A stretch of 64,000 nucleotides of DNA from Pararoseomonas sp. SCSIO 73927 (GCF_037040815.1 NZ_CP146232.1:2040501-2104500); one strand, 5' to 3'. Positions 54,482-63,878 are shown, numbered from the stretch's first letter. The notes: a model not told the origin generated them from the letters alone. Numbers and translations: made by a program.

Positions 54482-55894
54482 ATGACCAGCCGCCCCACCT
54501 TCCCGTCGCCGGGGCGCTCGCTGCGCGCCGCATCCCTCCTGCTCGGCCTGCTGCTGGGTCTCGTGGCGCCCGCCGCCGCGCAGCAGGGCGCCTCCCCCGG
54601 TACGGACGACACGGACGCGCCCTCCCTTTTCCCGGAGGTGTCGGCCGGGTTGAGGGCGCTCCAGCAGGAGGGCTGGCTGATCCACGGCCAGGCCACCTTC
54701 GTCCTGCAGGGCCATCCCCGCTTTCGCTCCCCCTACCAGGGCCCGGGCAGCCTCAAGCCGGAAGCCTCGGCCGCGAACACCCTCTCCACCGACCTCATCC
54801 TCGGCCGCCGCCTCTGGCACGGGGCGGAGGCGGTGGTGGACGTCTCCGTCACCCGCGGCTTCGGCCTCTCCAACTCCACGGGCGTCGCGGCCTTCCCGAA
54901 CAACGAGGCCTTCCGCCTCGGCTCCACCGAGCCCACCATCTTCGTCCCCCGCGCCTTCTTCCGGCAGACGATCGGCCTCTCCGCCGACACGGTGCCGGGC
55001 GAGGACGACGCGCTGCGCTTCGACGGCCCCCTGGCTCGGGAGCGCATCACCATCACGGTCGGCAAGATGTCGGTCTGGGACATCTTCGACCGCAACAGCT
55101 ACTCCCACGATGCCCGCACCCAGTTCCTCAACTGGGCGCTCGTCGGCTCCGGCGCCGTGGACTACGCCGCCGACGCCCGCGGCTGGACCATCGGCGCCGC
55201 CGTGGAGTGGGAGGACGGGACCTGGGGCCTGCGCGCCGGCGCCTTCCAGGTCTCGCGCCGGGTGAACGGCCTTTTCCTCGATCCCTCCATCACCCGCGCC
55301 TGGCAGGTGCTGGGCGAGGTGGACCACTTCACTCGCCTCGGTGGCCGCCCCGGCGCCGTGCGCGTCATCGCCGGCCTGTCCCGCACCCGGCAGTCCAGCT
55401 GGGGCGAGCTGCTGGACCCCGTCTCCCCCGTGGACTTCGAGCTGAACCCGCGCGGCTACCGCACCAAGGCCATGCTGGCCCTGAACCTGGAGCAGGAGAT
55501 CGCCGACGAGCTCGGCGCCTTCGCCCGCCTCTCCTGGAACGACGGCCGCACGCAGAACTGGATGTTCACGGAGATGGACCGCGCCGTCTCCGGCGGCCTC
55601 TCCCTCAAGGGCGGCCGCTGGGGCCGGAAGGAGGACACGGTGGGCCTCGGCGCCAACATCGGCTGGGCCTCCGCCGGGCGTCGCCAGTACCTCTCCTCCG
55701 GCGGCATCGGCTTCATCACCGGCGACGGCGCCCTGCGCGGCGGCCCGGAATACGCGATCGAGGCCTACTACGACGCCGCCGTGGCCCCCGGCGTGAACCT
55801 GGGCTTCGACGTGCAGCAGGTCTTCAACCCCGCCTACAACCGGGACCGCGGGCCGGTGACGCTCTTCGCGCTGCGGGCGCGGGTGGCGTTCTGA
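54482..55894 (+). CDS. OprB-type carbohydrate-selective porin (paralogue 1)
   Basis: A 470-residue outer-membrane protein: signal peptide (LLLGLLLGLVAPAAAQQ), then beta-strand-rich sequence with alternating hydrophobics ending in Phe (LFALRARVAF), the usual outer-membrane C-terminus. GQATFVLQGHPRFRSPYQG, LARERITITVGKMSVWDIFD and AFFRQTIGLSAD fit OprB-like porins. Substrate could be sugars or other small polar compounds. It aligns along its length with the second copy at 61195-62631. Confidence 0.82.
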   Translation: MTSRPTFPSPGRSLRAASLLLGLLLGLVAPAAAQQGASPGTDDTDAPSLFPEVSAGLRALQQEGWLIHGQATFVLQGHPRFRSPYQGPGSLKPEASAANTLSTDLILGRRLWHGAEAVVDVSVTRGFGLSNSTGVAAFPNNEAFRLGSTEPTIFVPRAFFRQTIGLSADTVPGEDDALRFDGPLARERITITVGKMSVWDIFDRNSYSHDARTQFLNWALVGSGAVDYAADARGWTIGAAVEWEDGTWGLRAGAFQVSRRVNGLFLDPSITRAWQVLGEVDHFTRLGGRPGAVRVIAGLSRTRQSSWGELLDPVSPVDFELNPRGYRTKAMLALNLEQEIADELGAFARLSWNDGRTQNWMFTEMDRAVSGGLSLKGGRWGRKEDTVGLGANIGWASAGRRQYLSSGGIGFITGDGALRGGPEYAIEAYYDAAVAPGVNLGFDVQQVFNPAYNRDRGPVTLFALRARVAF

Positions 55895-55968
55895 CGGGGC
55901 CGGACCGGGCCGGGCTTGGCTTGGGCGCCACTTGCTGAGACCCTGGCGCAAGCTTTGCCGGGGCCCTG

Positions 55969-56937
55969 ATGAGCGTCGTCGCCGCCTATCTCTACCAGAA
56001 CGGAAGCCGGGTGCGGGCCGTGGCCATCGACGAGCCGACGCCCTGCATCGGCGACCGGTCCGAGTTCGTCTGGATCGGGCTTCTCGACCCGACCGAGCAG
56101 GAGCTGCTGGTCCTGCAGGACAAGTACGGCCTGCACCCGCTCGCGGTCGAGGACGCGCTCAAGGCGCACCAGCTTCCCAAGGTGGACGTCTACGGCGACC
56201 AGCTCTTCGTAGTCGCCCGCACGGCCCATCTCGAGGGGGACCATATCCGGTACGGCGAGACGGCGGTCTTCGTCGGCAAGCACCACATCATCAGCGTCCG
56301 CCACGGCTCGGCCCGCGCCCACAAGGAGCTGCGCCGCCAGCTGGAAGCCTCCCCGGCCCTGCTGGCGCAGGGCGTGGACTACGTGCTCCACGGGGTGCTG
56401 GACTTCGTCGTGGATGGCTACCTGCCGATCGTCGAGGCGATCGAGGAGGAGGTGCTCGCCATGGAGCAGCAGGCGCTGAACACCTCCCTGGCGCGCGACC
56501 AGGTGGCACGGATCTTCCGGCTCCGGCGCGAGATGCTCCGCTTCCAGCGCATCCTCGGGCCGATGAGCGAGGTCTGCAGCAAGCTGTCCCGGCTCGACAT
56601 GCCCTGCGTGGACGTGGAGGCGCGGCCCTACTTCAGCGACGTCCTGGACCATGTCCGGCGGGTGCAGGCCATGGTGGACGGGCTGCGGGAGGTCCTCACC
56701 TCCGTCTTCGAGGTCAGCGCTCTGCTGGAGCAGCAGCGCCAGGGCGAGATCACGCGGCAGCTGGCGGCCTGGGCGGCGATCCTGGCCGTCCCCACGGCCA
56801 TTGCCGGGATCTACGGCATGAACTTCGAAAACATGCCGGAGCTGAGGACGACCTACGGCTATTTCGTGGTCCTCGCGGTCATCGCCGCCCTCTGCGTGAC
56901 CCTCTACATCCGCTTCCGGCGGGCCAAGTGGCTTTAG
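55969..56937 (+). CDS. corA: CorA-type magnesium/cobalt transporter
   Basis: A 322-residue CorA-family channel. A cytoplasmic alpha/beta head (1-240) is followed by two C-terminal helices (about 260-280 and 297-315). The pore motif is YGMNFENMPEL, containing the invariant GMN. Positively charged residues end the chain (RFRRAKWL), typical. It carries Mg2+ (or Co2+/Ni2+) through the inner membrane as a pentamer. It stands alone, 74 nt after the porin. Confidence 0.92.
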   Translation: MSVVAAYLYQNGSRVRAVAIDEPTPCIGDRSEFVWIGLLDPTEQELLVLQDKYGLHPLAVEDALKAHQLPKVDVYGDQLFVVARTAHLEGDHIRYGETAVFVGKHHIISVRHGSARAHKELRRQLEASPALLAQGVDYVLHGVLDFVVDGYLPIVEAIEEEVLAMEQQALNTSLARDQVARIFRLRREMLRFQRILGPMSEVCSKLSRLDMPCVDVEARPYFSDVLDHVRRVQAMVDGLREVLTSVFEVSALLEQQRQGEITRQLAAWAAILAVPTAIAGIYGMNFENMPELRTTYGYFVVLAVIAALCVTLYIRFRRAKWL

Positions 56938-57119
56938 GCCGAGGCTCATCCGGGACCGCGTGCCAGCGCCTCTGAACGGATCCGTCGAGGTGACGAACGC
57001 GGGTGGCGTTCCTGCATTCCACCTCTCCGGAGCCAGGGACCTGATGCCCCTGGACCCCAATCCGGCTGCCAAGGTCCCGTCCCGACATGGGGGTGCTGCT
57101 CGATAGGCCCGGTCTCGCC
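56938..57119. other. intergenic region between corA and repeat copy 5
   Basis: I see no gene here. The stretch GGAGCCAGGGACCTGATGCC and nearby GC palindromes resemble the C-module side of repeat copy 5. Confidence 0.4.
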
Positions 57120-57246
57120 CTATCAGTCGCCTCGGGTCGGGGACCCCGAGGCGCGCTGTCAGCCGGGTGACTCCAACCTGAAGAAGAAGATGATGGTGAG
57201 GGGTCCGGGGAGAGGAAGAATTCCTTGCTTCCTCTCCCCGGGACAG
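57120..57246 (-). repeat. A-B hairpin element, copy 5 (minus orientation)
   Basis: Module B is at 57128-57153 (11-bp stem with one bulged base) and module A at 57205-57241 (14-bp arms, one extra base near the loop). The A-B gap is again 51 nt. It lies between the convergent corA and kinase-like genes, with A only 10 nt from the latter's stop. Confidence 0.82.
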
Positions 57247-57250
57247 ACCG

Positions 57251-58483
57251 TCAGTCGTCGAACGCCTTCAGGAACACGTCGAGGGAGCCGGAGGAGCCCG
57301 GCTTGAGGGCCAGGTGAAGTCCCGGCGCTTCCGCGAAGCTCCAGTGCACGCCCGGGTCGATCTCGGCGCCGACGCGAAGGGCGCGGACTTCCAGCCGGGC
57401 GAGCGCGGCGGCCGCGGTGGCGTTGCCGGCCACCATCATCCGCCCCACCCCGGCCGCGGCCAGCCCTGCCGCGGTCTCGGCCAGGGCGTTCTCCACCAGC
57501 GCCCCGGCGGCCGTGCCGAGGCGGGCCTGGAGGGCGGCAACCCGGTCCGGCGGGGCGGAGGCGGCGATGAGGAGGGGCCATTCCGGCGGCTGCTCCGCCG
57601 CCCAGTCCAGGGCCTGGCGCGCCAGGGCGGCGGCGTCGGGCGCGGCGAGCGGGTCCAGCTCCAGCGTCGGCATGCGGTCCCGCGCGAAACCGATCTGGGC
57701 CAGGGTGGCGCGGGTGAGGGCGCCGGAGAGCACGGCGGCGCGGCCCTGTGGGGGCGGGGCGGGGGGCAGGCGGGGAGCATCCCCGCGCAGCCTGGCGGCA
57801 AGGCCGGGCGCGATGCCCGTGCTGCCGAGGATCAACGCTTGGCCGGCGACGGCCTCGGCGATCGCCAGCAGGTGCGCTTCCGTGAGGGCGTCCAGCACGG
57901 CGTAGCGGCGGCCGGATTCCTTCAGCCCCGTCAGGGCGCGGCGGATCGCGGCGGGCCCGGCCTCCGCCACCGCGACAGGGACCAGGGCCACGGCGCCGTC
58001 CGTCTGTGCGCCGAGCAGGCGGGGCAGGCTGGCATCGCGCATCGGCGTCAGCGGGTGGCGCTCCATCCCGCTCTCGTTCAGCAGGGCGGCGCCGACGAAG
58101 AGGTGGCCCTGGTACACGGTGCGGCCCCGCGCCGGGTCCGCCGGGATCACGGGCGCGAAGCCGGTGCCGAGGCGGCGCACCAGCGCGTCCGCCACCGGGC
58201 CGATGTTGCCCGCCGGCGTGGAATCGAAGGTGGCGGCGTGGTGGAACAGGATCTGCCGGCTACCGGCCGCCTGCAGGGCCTCGCAGGCGGCCAGGGCCCC
58301 GGCCACCGCCGCGGCGGCCGGGGCGGTGCGGATGTCGAGCGCGATGATGGCGGCCTCGGCCTGCGGCAGCGGTGTCACCGGGGCGCCGATGATCTGCACG
58401 GTGTCCATCCCGGCCCTGGACAAGGCGCCGGCCAGTTCCGTGGCGCCGGCGATGCTGTCGGCGATGCAGCCCAGCAGTGGCAT
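57251..58483 (-). CDS. four-carbon acid sugar kinase family protein (OtnK-like), altered active-site motif
   Basis: A 410-residue protein matching the 3-oxo-tetronate kinase (OtnK, DUF1537) family along its length: FDSTPAGNIGPVADALV, PADPARGRTVYQGHLFVG, NESGMERHPLTPMRDASL and a C-terminal nucleotide-binding half (VLSGALTRATLAQ). OtnK phosphorylates 3-oxo-tetronates before aldol cleavage. The N-terminal motif, usually CIADDFTGATD, is here CIADSIAGATE, so the second Asp and Thr are lost. No OtnC-like aldolase or OtnI isomerase is adjacent. It may be inactive or act on another substrate. Start at 58481-58483. Confidence 0.75.
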   Translation of the reverse strand: MPLLGCIADSIAGATELAGALSRAGMDTVQIIGAPVTPLPQAEAAIIALDIRTAPAAAAVAGALAACEALQAAGSRQILFHHAATFDSTPAGNIGPVADALVRRLGTGFAPVIPADPARGRTVYQGHLFVGAALLNESGMERHPLTPMRDASLPRLLGAQTDGAVALVPVAVAEAGPAAIRRALTGLKESGRRYAVLDALTEAHLLAIAEAVAGQALILGSTGIAPGLAARLRGDAPRLPPAPPPQGRAAVLSGALTRATLAQIGFARDRMPTLELDPLAAPDAAALARQALDWAAEQPPEWPLLIAASAPPDRVAALQARLGTAAGALVENALAETAAGLAAAGVGRMMVAGNATAAAALARLEVRALRVGAEIDPGVHWSFAEAPGLHLALKPGSSGSLDVFLKAFDD

Positions 58484-58866
58484 GAGGTCTCCTTGGGCGG
58501 TGGCGCGGTCCGGGCGGACATCTCCCGGACACGCCCCTCTAAATCGGATCGCCGGAGGACGGCATCGCCCGGGAACAGGGCTGCCCTGCGAAGGGAGTGT
58601 CCGGAGATCCGGCGCGATGCTGGAACTGTAGGAAGCCCCCGCCGTTTCGGGTGCCGGGCGGCGCCTCGGCGCGACTAACCTGTGTGTGCACAATCTTCAT
58701 GCGCGACATGAAGGGTTCGCCGCAACTGGCGACGGCAGACCGAAAAAAGCTCTCCACGCGATCTGTGGAGAACTCTGTGGACAACCGAAATGAAGGAACG
58801 GTGACGGGAAGGCTACAGCGATTCTCGCTGCCAGCCAAGGGAGAAAACCGGCCGCGGGGCCGCGGA

Positions 58867-59988
58867 TCAGTGCCGGATCAGCGAGAGCACGATCTCCACG
58901 GCGATGAGCAGCAGGATGGCGGTCTCCAGCAGCTCGGCGCGGCCCCCGGCCGCCTCCCCGTGCAGGGCGGTGTAGGTCTGGCGGATGATCTCCAGCTTGC
59001 GGTCCACCGCCGCGCTCACCTGCGGCACGCGGAACAGCCCCATGGCGGCGGCGTAGACGCGGGCGAGGTAGACGTCCTCCGTCACCTGCAGGGCGTTGTC
59101 CACGCGCTCCGCCAGCTCCGTCACCTCCGCCACCAGCGTGTGCAGCTGCCGGGCCAGGCGCGCGTAGCGGCGGGAGGCCAGCAGGTTGGTGCGGCTGCGC
59201 GCCGCCTCCACCAGGGCCCGCATGCGCGGCAGCTCGTCGTCCAGCATCTCGTCGTAGCTGCGCAGCTCCAGGAGCTGGGCGTTGGCCATCTCCAGCACGT
59301 CGGCCACGTCCGTCTCGCGCCGCGGCTCCAGGATGAAGGCGCGGTCCCAGGTGATCACCGCCAGGTCGTCCGGGTGGTAGGAGAAGCGCTGCGCCAGCAG
59401 GTCGCGCCGTGCGCCCTCCGACAGCGGCCGCTCCTCGCCCGAGAGCAGCGGCACGAGGTCCACCCGCTGCTGCAGCGTCTCCGCGGTGATCGGCTCGCCG
59501 AAGGCGTTCACCACGGCGATGAGGTAGTCCTCCTGCAGGGGCGTCGCGGTCGGGCGGTCCAGCGCCTCGCCGAGCACCTCGCGCAGCCGGGCCAGAAGCC
59601 CGTCCCACACCTCTGTGCCGGCGGCGGGTCCCACCGCCCCGTCCGTCCGGTTCACCAGCGCCGTGAAGGCGGACCAGGAGAGGTCCTGCGCGGGCAGGTG
59701 CAGTGCCAGCGCCGCGATGCCGAAGTCGTAGAGCCGCACGCTGGCCTCGGCCTGGACCGTGGCGCCGCCGAGGGCGACCGGCACGGGCCCGAGCGCGAGG
59801 GCGAGCGGCGGCACGCCGAAGGACACGGCCTTGGATGGCGTGCCGGCCAGCCGGGCGCGGGCGGCGGCGCCGGCCGTGCGCTGCGCCCAGAGCTCCTCGG
59901 CCCGCCGCAGGTCGATCTCGTAGGCGAGGTCGAACAGGCGCAGGGCCGCGACGTGCCCCGACCGGACCACCAATCCCGCTTCCGTCAA
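58867..59988 (-). CDS. RMD1/DUF155 family protein
   Basis: A 373-residue protein of the RMD1 (DUF155) family. The signature region is AEASVRLYDFGIAALAL, RFSYHPDDLAVITWDRAFIL, and ADVLEMANAQLLELRSYDEMLDDEL. A long helical region follows, and the chain ends in a hydrophobic helix (LLETAILLLIAVEIVLSLI) with only RH after it, so it is probably tail-anchored. The biochemical role is unknown. The start is a TTG (59986-59988) with GGGAGG about 7 nt upstream, better than longer alternatives. Confidence 0.8.
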   Translation of the reverse strand: MTEAGLVVRSGHVAALRLFDLAYEIDLRRAEELWAQRTAGAAARARLAGTPSKAVSFGVPPLALALGPVPVALGGATVQAEASVRLYDFGIAALALHLPAQDLSWSAFTALVNRTDGAVGPAAGTEVWDGLLARLREVLGEALDRPTATPLQEDYLIAVVNAFGEPITAETLQQRVDLVPLLSGEERPLSEGARRDLLAQRFSYHPDDLAVITWDRAFILEPRRETDVADVLEMANAQLLELRSYDEMLDDELPRMRALVEAARSRTNLLASRRYARLARQLHTLVAEVTELAERVDNALQVTEDVYLARVYAAAMGLFRVPQVSAAVDRKLEIIRQTYTALHGEAAGGRAELLETAILLLIAVEIVLSLIRH

Positions 59989-60143
59989 GCCGCCGCCTCC
60001 CGCCCAGCCAACGGAAACCCTTCTGCACGTTTGCACGCTTGCACGCCAGAAGGCCGGCCCATAGCCTCCGCCTGACACTGAAACTTCACCGGCGCACCCC
60101 CGGCCGGGACGGCCCGGGGCCCGGCACGCAAGGACGTCGACAC

Positions 60144-60704
60144 ATGCAGGGTCCGACCAGGCGCGAGGCCGCGAGGCCCATCGCCCGCAAGCCCGCCAGA
60201 CCCCGGCCGGCCGCCGCGGAAGCCCGGCCAGCCGGCGCGAAGGCGGCGGAACCAAAGGCCGCGAGGCCGGAGAATGGCAAGGCCGCGAGGCCGGATGAGT
60301 TCAAGGCCGCGAGGCCCGTCGCCAAGGCCGCGAGGACGGCGGCATCCAGGCCCGCGATGCCGGCCGCCGCCAAGGTCAGGGAACCGCAGGCCGCCAAGGC
60401 CGATTCCGCGCGGATCGTCCCCCCGAAGCCGGCCGCCAAGGCGGCGCTGCCGCCCGCCAAGGCCCCGAAGGGGCCCGCGAAGGAATCCGGGAAGGCCGTT
60501 GAGAAGGCTCCCGAGAAGCTGAAGGAGAAGGCGCCGAAGCCCGCCAAGGAGCGGACCGAGCCGCTGAACTTCCGCGTCACCCCGGAGTTCCGCCGCGCCT
60601 TCAAGCGCGCTGCCGCCGCCCAGGACTGCAAGAAGGTGGAGCTGCTGGAGCGCATCTTCGCGGAGTGGAGCGCGCGCAACCCCGCCGCCGCGCCGGCGGC
60701 CTAG
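60144..60704 (+). CDS. histone H1-like Lys/Ala/Pro-rich protein with conserved C-terminal helix pair
   Basis: A 186-residue basic protein. Residues 1-135 are Lys/Ala/Pro/Arg repeats (KAARP recurs), like the tails of bacterial H1-like proteins. Residues about 138-180 (EPLNFRVTPEFRRAFKRAAA, then KKVELLERIFAEW) look like a ribbon-helix-helix DNA-binding unit. It may therefore bind DNA and compact or regulate it. Start at ATG 60144. No strong Shine-Dalgarno. Function inferred. Confidence 0.68.
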   Translation: MQGPTRREAARPIARKPARPRPAAAEARPAGAKAAEPKAARPENGKAARPDEFKAARPVAKAARTAASRPAMPAAAKVREPQAAKADSARIVPPKPAAKAALPPAKAPKGPAKESGKAVEKAPEKLKEKAPKPAKERTEPLNFRVTPEFRRAFKRAAAAQDCKKVELLERIFAEWSARNPAAAPAA

Positions 60705-60721
60705 GCCCGGCGCGGGAGGGC

Positions 60722-60991
60722 TCACTCCCCCAGAGGCTCGAAGCCCGGCCAGCTCAGCGCCGCCAGGTGCGTGGCCAGCCGGATCACCGCCAGGGTCCCG
60801 CCCTCCCAGAGCGCCAGGTGGGTGCCCTCCGCCGTCTCGAAGGCGACATCGGCGGCGGCCGGGTCCTCCCTGCGGCGTGCCTCCAGCGTCCCTTGCAGGC
60901 GCTGCCGCAGCGCCTCGTCCACCTCCCCCGTCCCCACGGAACGGGGCACGCCGCCCTCCGGCGCCTGGGCCTCGAGACGCACCCGGATCAT
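60722..60991 (-). CDS. hypothetical protein (89 aa)
   Basis: An 89-residue protein. A GGAGGAG Shine-Dalgarno lies about 5 nt before the ATG at 60989-60991. Sequence: MIRVRLEAQAPEGG, a helical middle, and AVIRLATHLAALSWPGFEPL near the end. No family recognised. A longer frame to 61183 is Pro/Arg-rich and unlikely. Confidence 0.6.
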   Translation of the reverse strand: MIRVRLEAQAPEGGVPRSVGTGEVDEALRQRLQGTLEARRREDPAAADVAFETAEGTHLALWEGGTLAVIRLATHLAALSWPGFEPLGE

Positions 60992-61194
60992 CGGCTCCTC
61001 CGCGAAGCTGCCGTGCGGTCGGGCGCGGCTCGCCGGAAGGAACGCCCCGCCGGGCCCGGCGCTGCGCCCCCCTGCCTCGCTCCTCCGGCGCGTCACGCCC
61101 TCTTCACACAGGGGCGGCGACGCATGGGTTAGAGCCGAAGCATGACGGAGTGCCGGGAGAGGACCGCCCCGCGGCCGCGGCACTCCGCAGGCCG

Positions 61195-62631
61195 GTGAGG
61201 CCTGGAGGCGCAGGGCCCTGGCCGGGCCGCGCCGCCCCGCCCCGCATGGCGGTGGCCGCCGCGCTCGGCGTCCTGCTCGCCCTGCTGCCGGCGGGCCGGG
61301 CCGCCGCCCAGCGCGCCAACAGCGTCTATGGCTCGGCCGCGCCGATCTACCAGGACAACCTGGACGCCGGGATCGGCGGCCTGACCCTCGGCCTGGACGA
61401 GCTGGAACAGGCCGGCTGGCTCCTGCGCGGCAGCCTCACCACCGTGGTCCAGGCCAGCCCGGGCTTCCGCGCCCGCTACACCGGCCCCAACAGCTTCCGC
61501 CCCGGCCCCGCCGTGGCCGACACGGAGGCGCTGGATATCGTCCTCGGCCGTCGCCTGTGGGAAGGGGCGGAGCTGATCGTCATCCCCACCCTGCTGCGCG
61601 GCCGCGGCCTGTCCGGCGTGCGCGGCGTCGCGCAGTACCCGAACGGCCTGGCCGCGGGCCGCGACCGCGTGTGGGACGGCTATCTCAGCCACGCCTTCAT
61701 CCGCCAGACGATCGACCTGTCCTACGACGCCTTCGGCCAGGACAGCGACCCCACCCGCTTCGCCGGCCCCCTGGCGGCGGAGCGCATCACCCTCACCGCC
61801 GGCCGCGTCTCCGTCCTCGATTTCTTTGATGCCAACCGCTACGCCGTCGACGCCTCCACCCAGTTCCTGAACTGGGGCCTCTTCGCCTCCGCCGCCTTCC
61901 CCAACGCCGCCGACCCGCGCGGCGGCACCAACGGCGTGGTGGCGGAGTACGAGAACCAGCGCTGGGCCGTCCGCCTCGGCGCCTTCCAGGTCTCCCGCAG
62001 CATCGAGGCGAGTTCTCTCGACCCGCAACCGCTGAAACACCAGCAGGTGGTGGCGCAGGTGGACCGCTTCTGGTGGTCTGGCCGCCGCCCCGGCGCCCTC
62101 CGCCTCATCGGCGGCCTCACCCGGCTCCGCAGCGCGCGCTGGGACGCGCTGACCCGCGCCGTGCTGGAGGACGCGCCGGAGCCCGCGGCGCGCACCCGCA
62201 CCCAGCCCCTGGCCGCCATCAACGCAGAACAGGCGCTGACGGATTCCATCGGCGTCTTCGCCCGCGCGGCCTGGACCGGTGGGCGCACCCGGAACTGGAT
62301 GTTCACGGAAGCCGACTGGTCCGTCTCCGCCGGGCTCTCCATCGCGGGGAACGCCTGGGGCCGGTACGACGACACGCTCGGCCTCGGCATTGGCATCGCC
62401 GGCCTCTCGCCGGGCCACCGCCGCTACCTCGCCGCCGGCGGCACCGGAGGCCTGCTCGGTGACGGCGGGCTGAACTACCGGCCGGAGAAGGTGCTGGAAA
62501 CCTACTACTCCGTGCAGCTCGCCCCGGGCGCGGCCGTGACCCTCGACTACCAGCTGATCGCCTCGCCCGGCCACAACGCCGCGCGCGGGCCGGCCTCGGT
62601 CTTCAGCCTGCGGACGAACCTGTCCTTCTAG
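61195..62631 (+). CDS. OprB-type porin (paralogue 2)
   Basis: A 478-residue outer-membrane porin homologous to the gene at 54482-55894. Shared features are LDELEQAGWLLRGSLTTVVQ, LAAERITLTAGRVSVLDFFD, GAFQVSRSIEASSLDP and NWMFTEADWSVSAGLSIAG, with a C-terminal Phe (TNLSF). The signal peptide core is LGVLLALLPAGRAAAQR. The start is uncertain: GTG 61195 gives a positively charged N-region, while ATG 61246 would leave the signal without one. A 5' repeat copy does not precede it. Copy 6 of the hairpin element starts 18 nt after its stop. Confidence 0.8.
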   Translation: MRPGGAGPWPGRAAPPRMAVAAALGVLLALLPAGRAAAQRANSVYGSAAPIYQDNLDAGIGGLTLGLDELEQAGWLLRGSLTTVVQASPGFRARYTGPNSFRPGPAVADTEALDIVLGRRLWEGAELIVIPTLLRGRGLSGVRGVAQYPNGLAAGRDRVWDGYLSHAFIRQTIDLSYDAFGQDSDPTRFAGPLAAERITLTAGRVSVLDFFDANRYAVDASTQFLNWGLFASAAFPNAADPRGGTNGVVAEYENQRWAVRLGAFQVSRSIEASSLDPQPLKHQQVVAQVDRFWWSGRRPGALRLIGGLTRLRSARWDALTRAVLEDAPEPAARTRTQPLAAINAEQALTDSIGVFARAAWTGGRTRNWMFTEADWSVSAGLSIAGNAWGRYDDTLGLGIGIAGLSPGHRRYLAAGGTGGLLGDGGLNYRPEKVLETYYSVQLAPGAAVTLDYQLIASPGHNAARGPASVFSLRTNLSF

Positions 62632-62642
62632 CGGTGTCTCCG

Positions 62643-62935
62643 GCGGCCCCAGGGGGAGAGAAGGAATTCTCTCCCCCTGGACCCCCACTCATCTTCTTCT
62701 AGAGGGCTGCCGCGGAAGGCTGCGTTGGGGATGCGCCTGAGGTCGATGACCTCAGGCGACTGACAGGGCAGCCCAGGCCGACGCGGCGTCGCGAGCCTCT
62801 CGGCGCTCCCCTTCAATCATCGCATCCGCGGCAGCCCGATCGCGGGGTCCGGGGTGGCCGCTGCCACCCCGGCTCGGGACAAACGCTTCGCGTTTGCCCT
62901 GGGGGTCCAGGGGCGGCGCCCCTGGGGCCACAGGC
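62643..62935 (+). repeat. A-B-C hairpin element, copy 6 (diverged)
   Basis: Module A (62649-62680): CCAGGGGGAGAGAA, loop GGAA, exact complement: a different sequence that still pairs perfectly. Module B (62734-62758): CGCCTGAGGTC, loop GAT, GACCTCAGGCG, with two base pairs changed together relative to copy 1. ACTGACAGGGCAG follows. Further GC palindromes extend to about 62935 (AAACGC-TTC-GCGTTT; CCAGGGGC-GGC-GCCCCTGG). The A-B centre distance is 81.5 nt. Confidence 0.85.
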
Positions 62936-62960
62936 GCACCTGACCGCCAGGAGCGCTCCG

Positions 62961-63878
62961 TCAGTACGCCTCGGGCACGTAGAGTTCCGGCGGAAGGGTG
63001 CGCCGCTCGTAATCCGGGTTGAACACGCGCTCCGGCAGCAGCACCGGCTCGCGCGGGATCTCCTCGTAGGGGATGAGGGAGAGGAGGTGGGCGATGCAGT
63101 TCAGCCGCGCCCGCTTCTTGTCGTTGCCCTCCACGATGTACCAGGGCGCCTCCGGGATGTTCGTGCGCTCGAACATCTCCTCCTTGGCGCGGGTATACCG
63201 TTCCCAGCGGACGCGGGACTGCAGGTCCATGGGGGAGAGCTTCCACTGCTTGATGGGATCGTGGATCCGCATCAGAAAGCGCAGCTGCTGCTCCTCATCG
63301 GTGATGGAGAACCAGTACTTGACGACGAGGATGCCGGAGCGGACGAGCATCCGCTCGAAATCCGGCACATCGCGGAAGAAGTCCTCCACCTGCCGGTCGT
63401 CGGCGAAGCCCATCACGCGCTCCACGCCCGCGCGGTTGTACCAGCTGCGGTCGAACAGCACGATCTCGCCGGCGGCCGGAAGGTGGGAGACGTAGCGCTG
63501 GAAGTACCACTGCGTGCGCTCGCGGTCGGACGGGGCGGGCAGGGCCACCACGCGGCAAGTGCGGGGGTTCACGCGCTGGGTGATGCGCTTGATTACGCCG
63601 CCCTTGCCCGCGCTGTCGCGCCCCTCGAACAGGACGACGACCTTCAACCCCTTGTGGGCCACCCAGTCCTGCAGCTTCACCAGCTCGGACTGCAGGCGCA
63701 GCAGCTCGCGGAAGTAGAGGCCGCGGTCGATCGAGGCCTTCTTCCGGTGCTGGTGCAACTCCCGCAGCTCGGGCGGCAGGCGGGCGTCGTCCACCTCCTG
63801 TTCCAGCTCCTCGTCGAAGTCGTCCTCAAGCTCGAGCTTGAGCCAGGACGACTCCCCGTCCTCGGCCTGCACCGGCAT
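62961..63878 (-). CDS. ppk2: polyphosphate kinase 2
   Basis: A 305-residue class I PPK2, which uses polyphosphate to phosphorylate NDP to NTP. Walker A is GRDSAGKGG (86-94). Walker B is EIVLFDRSWYNR (Asp143). The lid and substrate region GVERVMGF is also present. The acidic N-terminal 30 residues precede the kinase. The start (63876-63878) has GGAGGC about 5 nt upstream; a longer frame to 63932 adds no family sequence. Convergent with the porin. Confidence 0.94.
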   Translation of the reverse strand: MPVQAEDGESSWLKLELEDDFDEELEQEVDDARLPPELRELHQHRKKASIDRGLYFRELLRLQSELVKLQDWVAHKGLKVVVLFEGRDSAGKGGVIKRITQRVNPRTCRVVALPAPSDRERTQWYFQRYVSHLPAAGEIVLFDRSWYNRAGVERVMGFADDRQVEDFFRDVPDFERMLVRSGILVVKYWFSITDEEQQLRFLMRIHDPIKQWKLSPMDLQSRVRWERYTRAKEEMFERTNIPEAPWYIVEGNDKKRARLNCIAHLLSLIPYEEIPREPVLLPERVFNPDYERRTLPPELYVPEAY

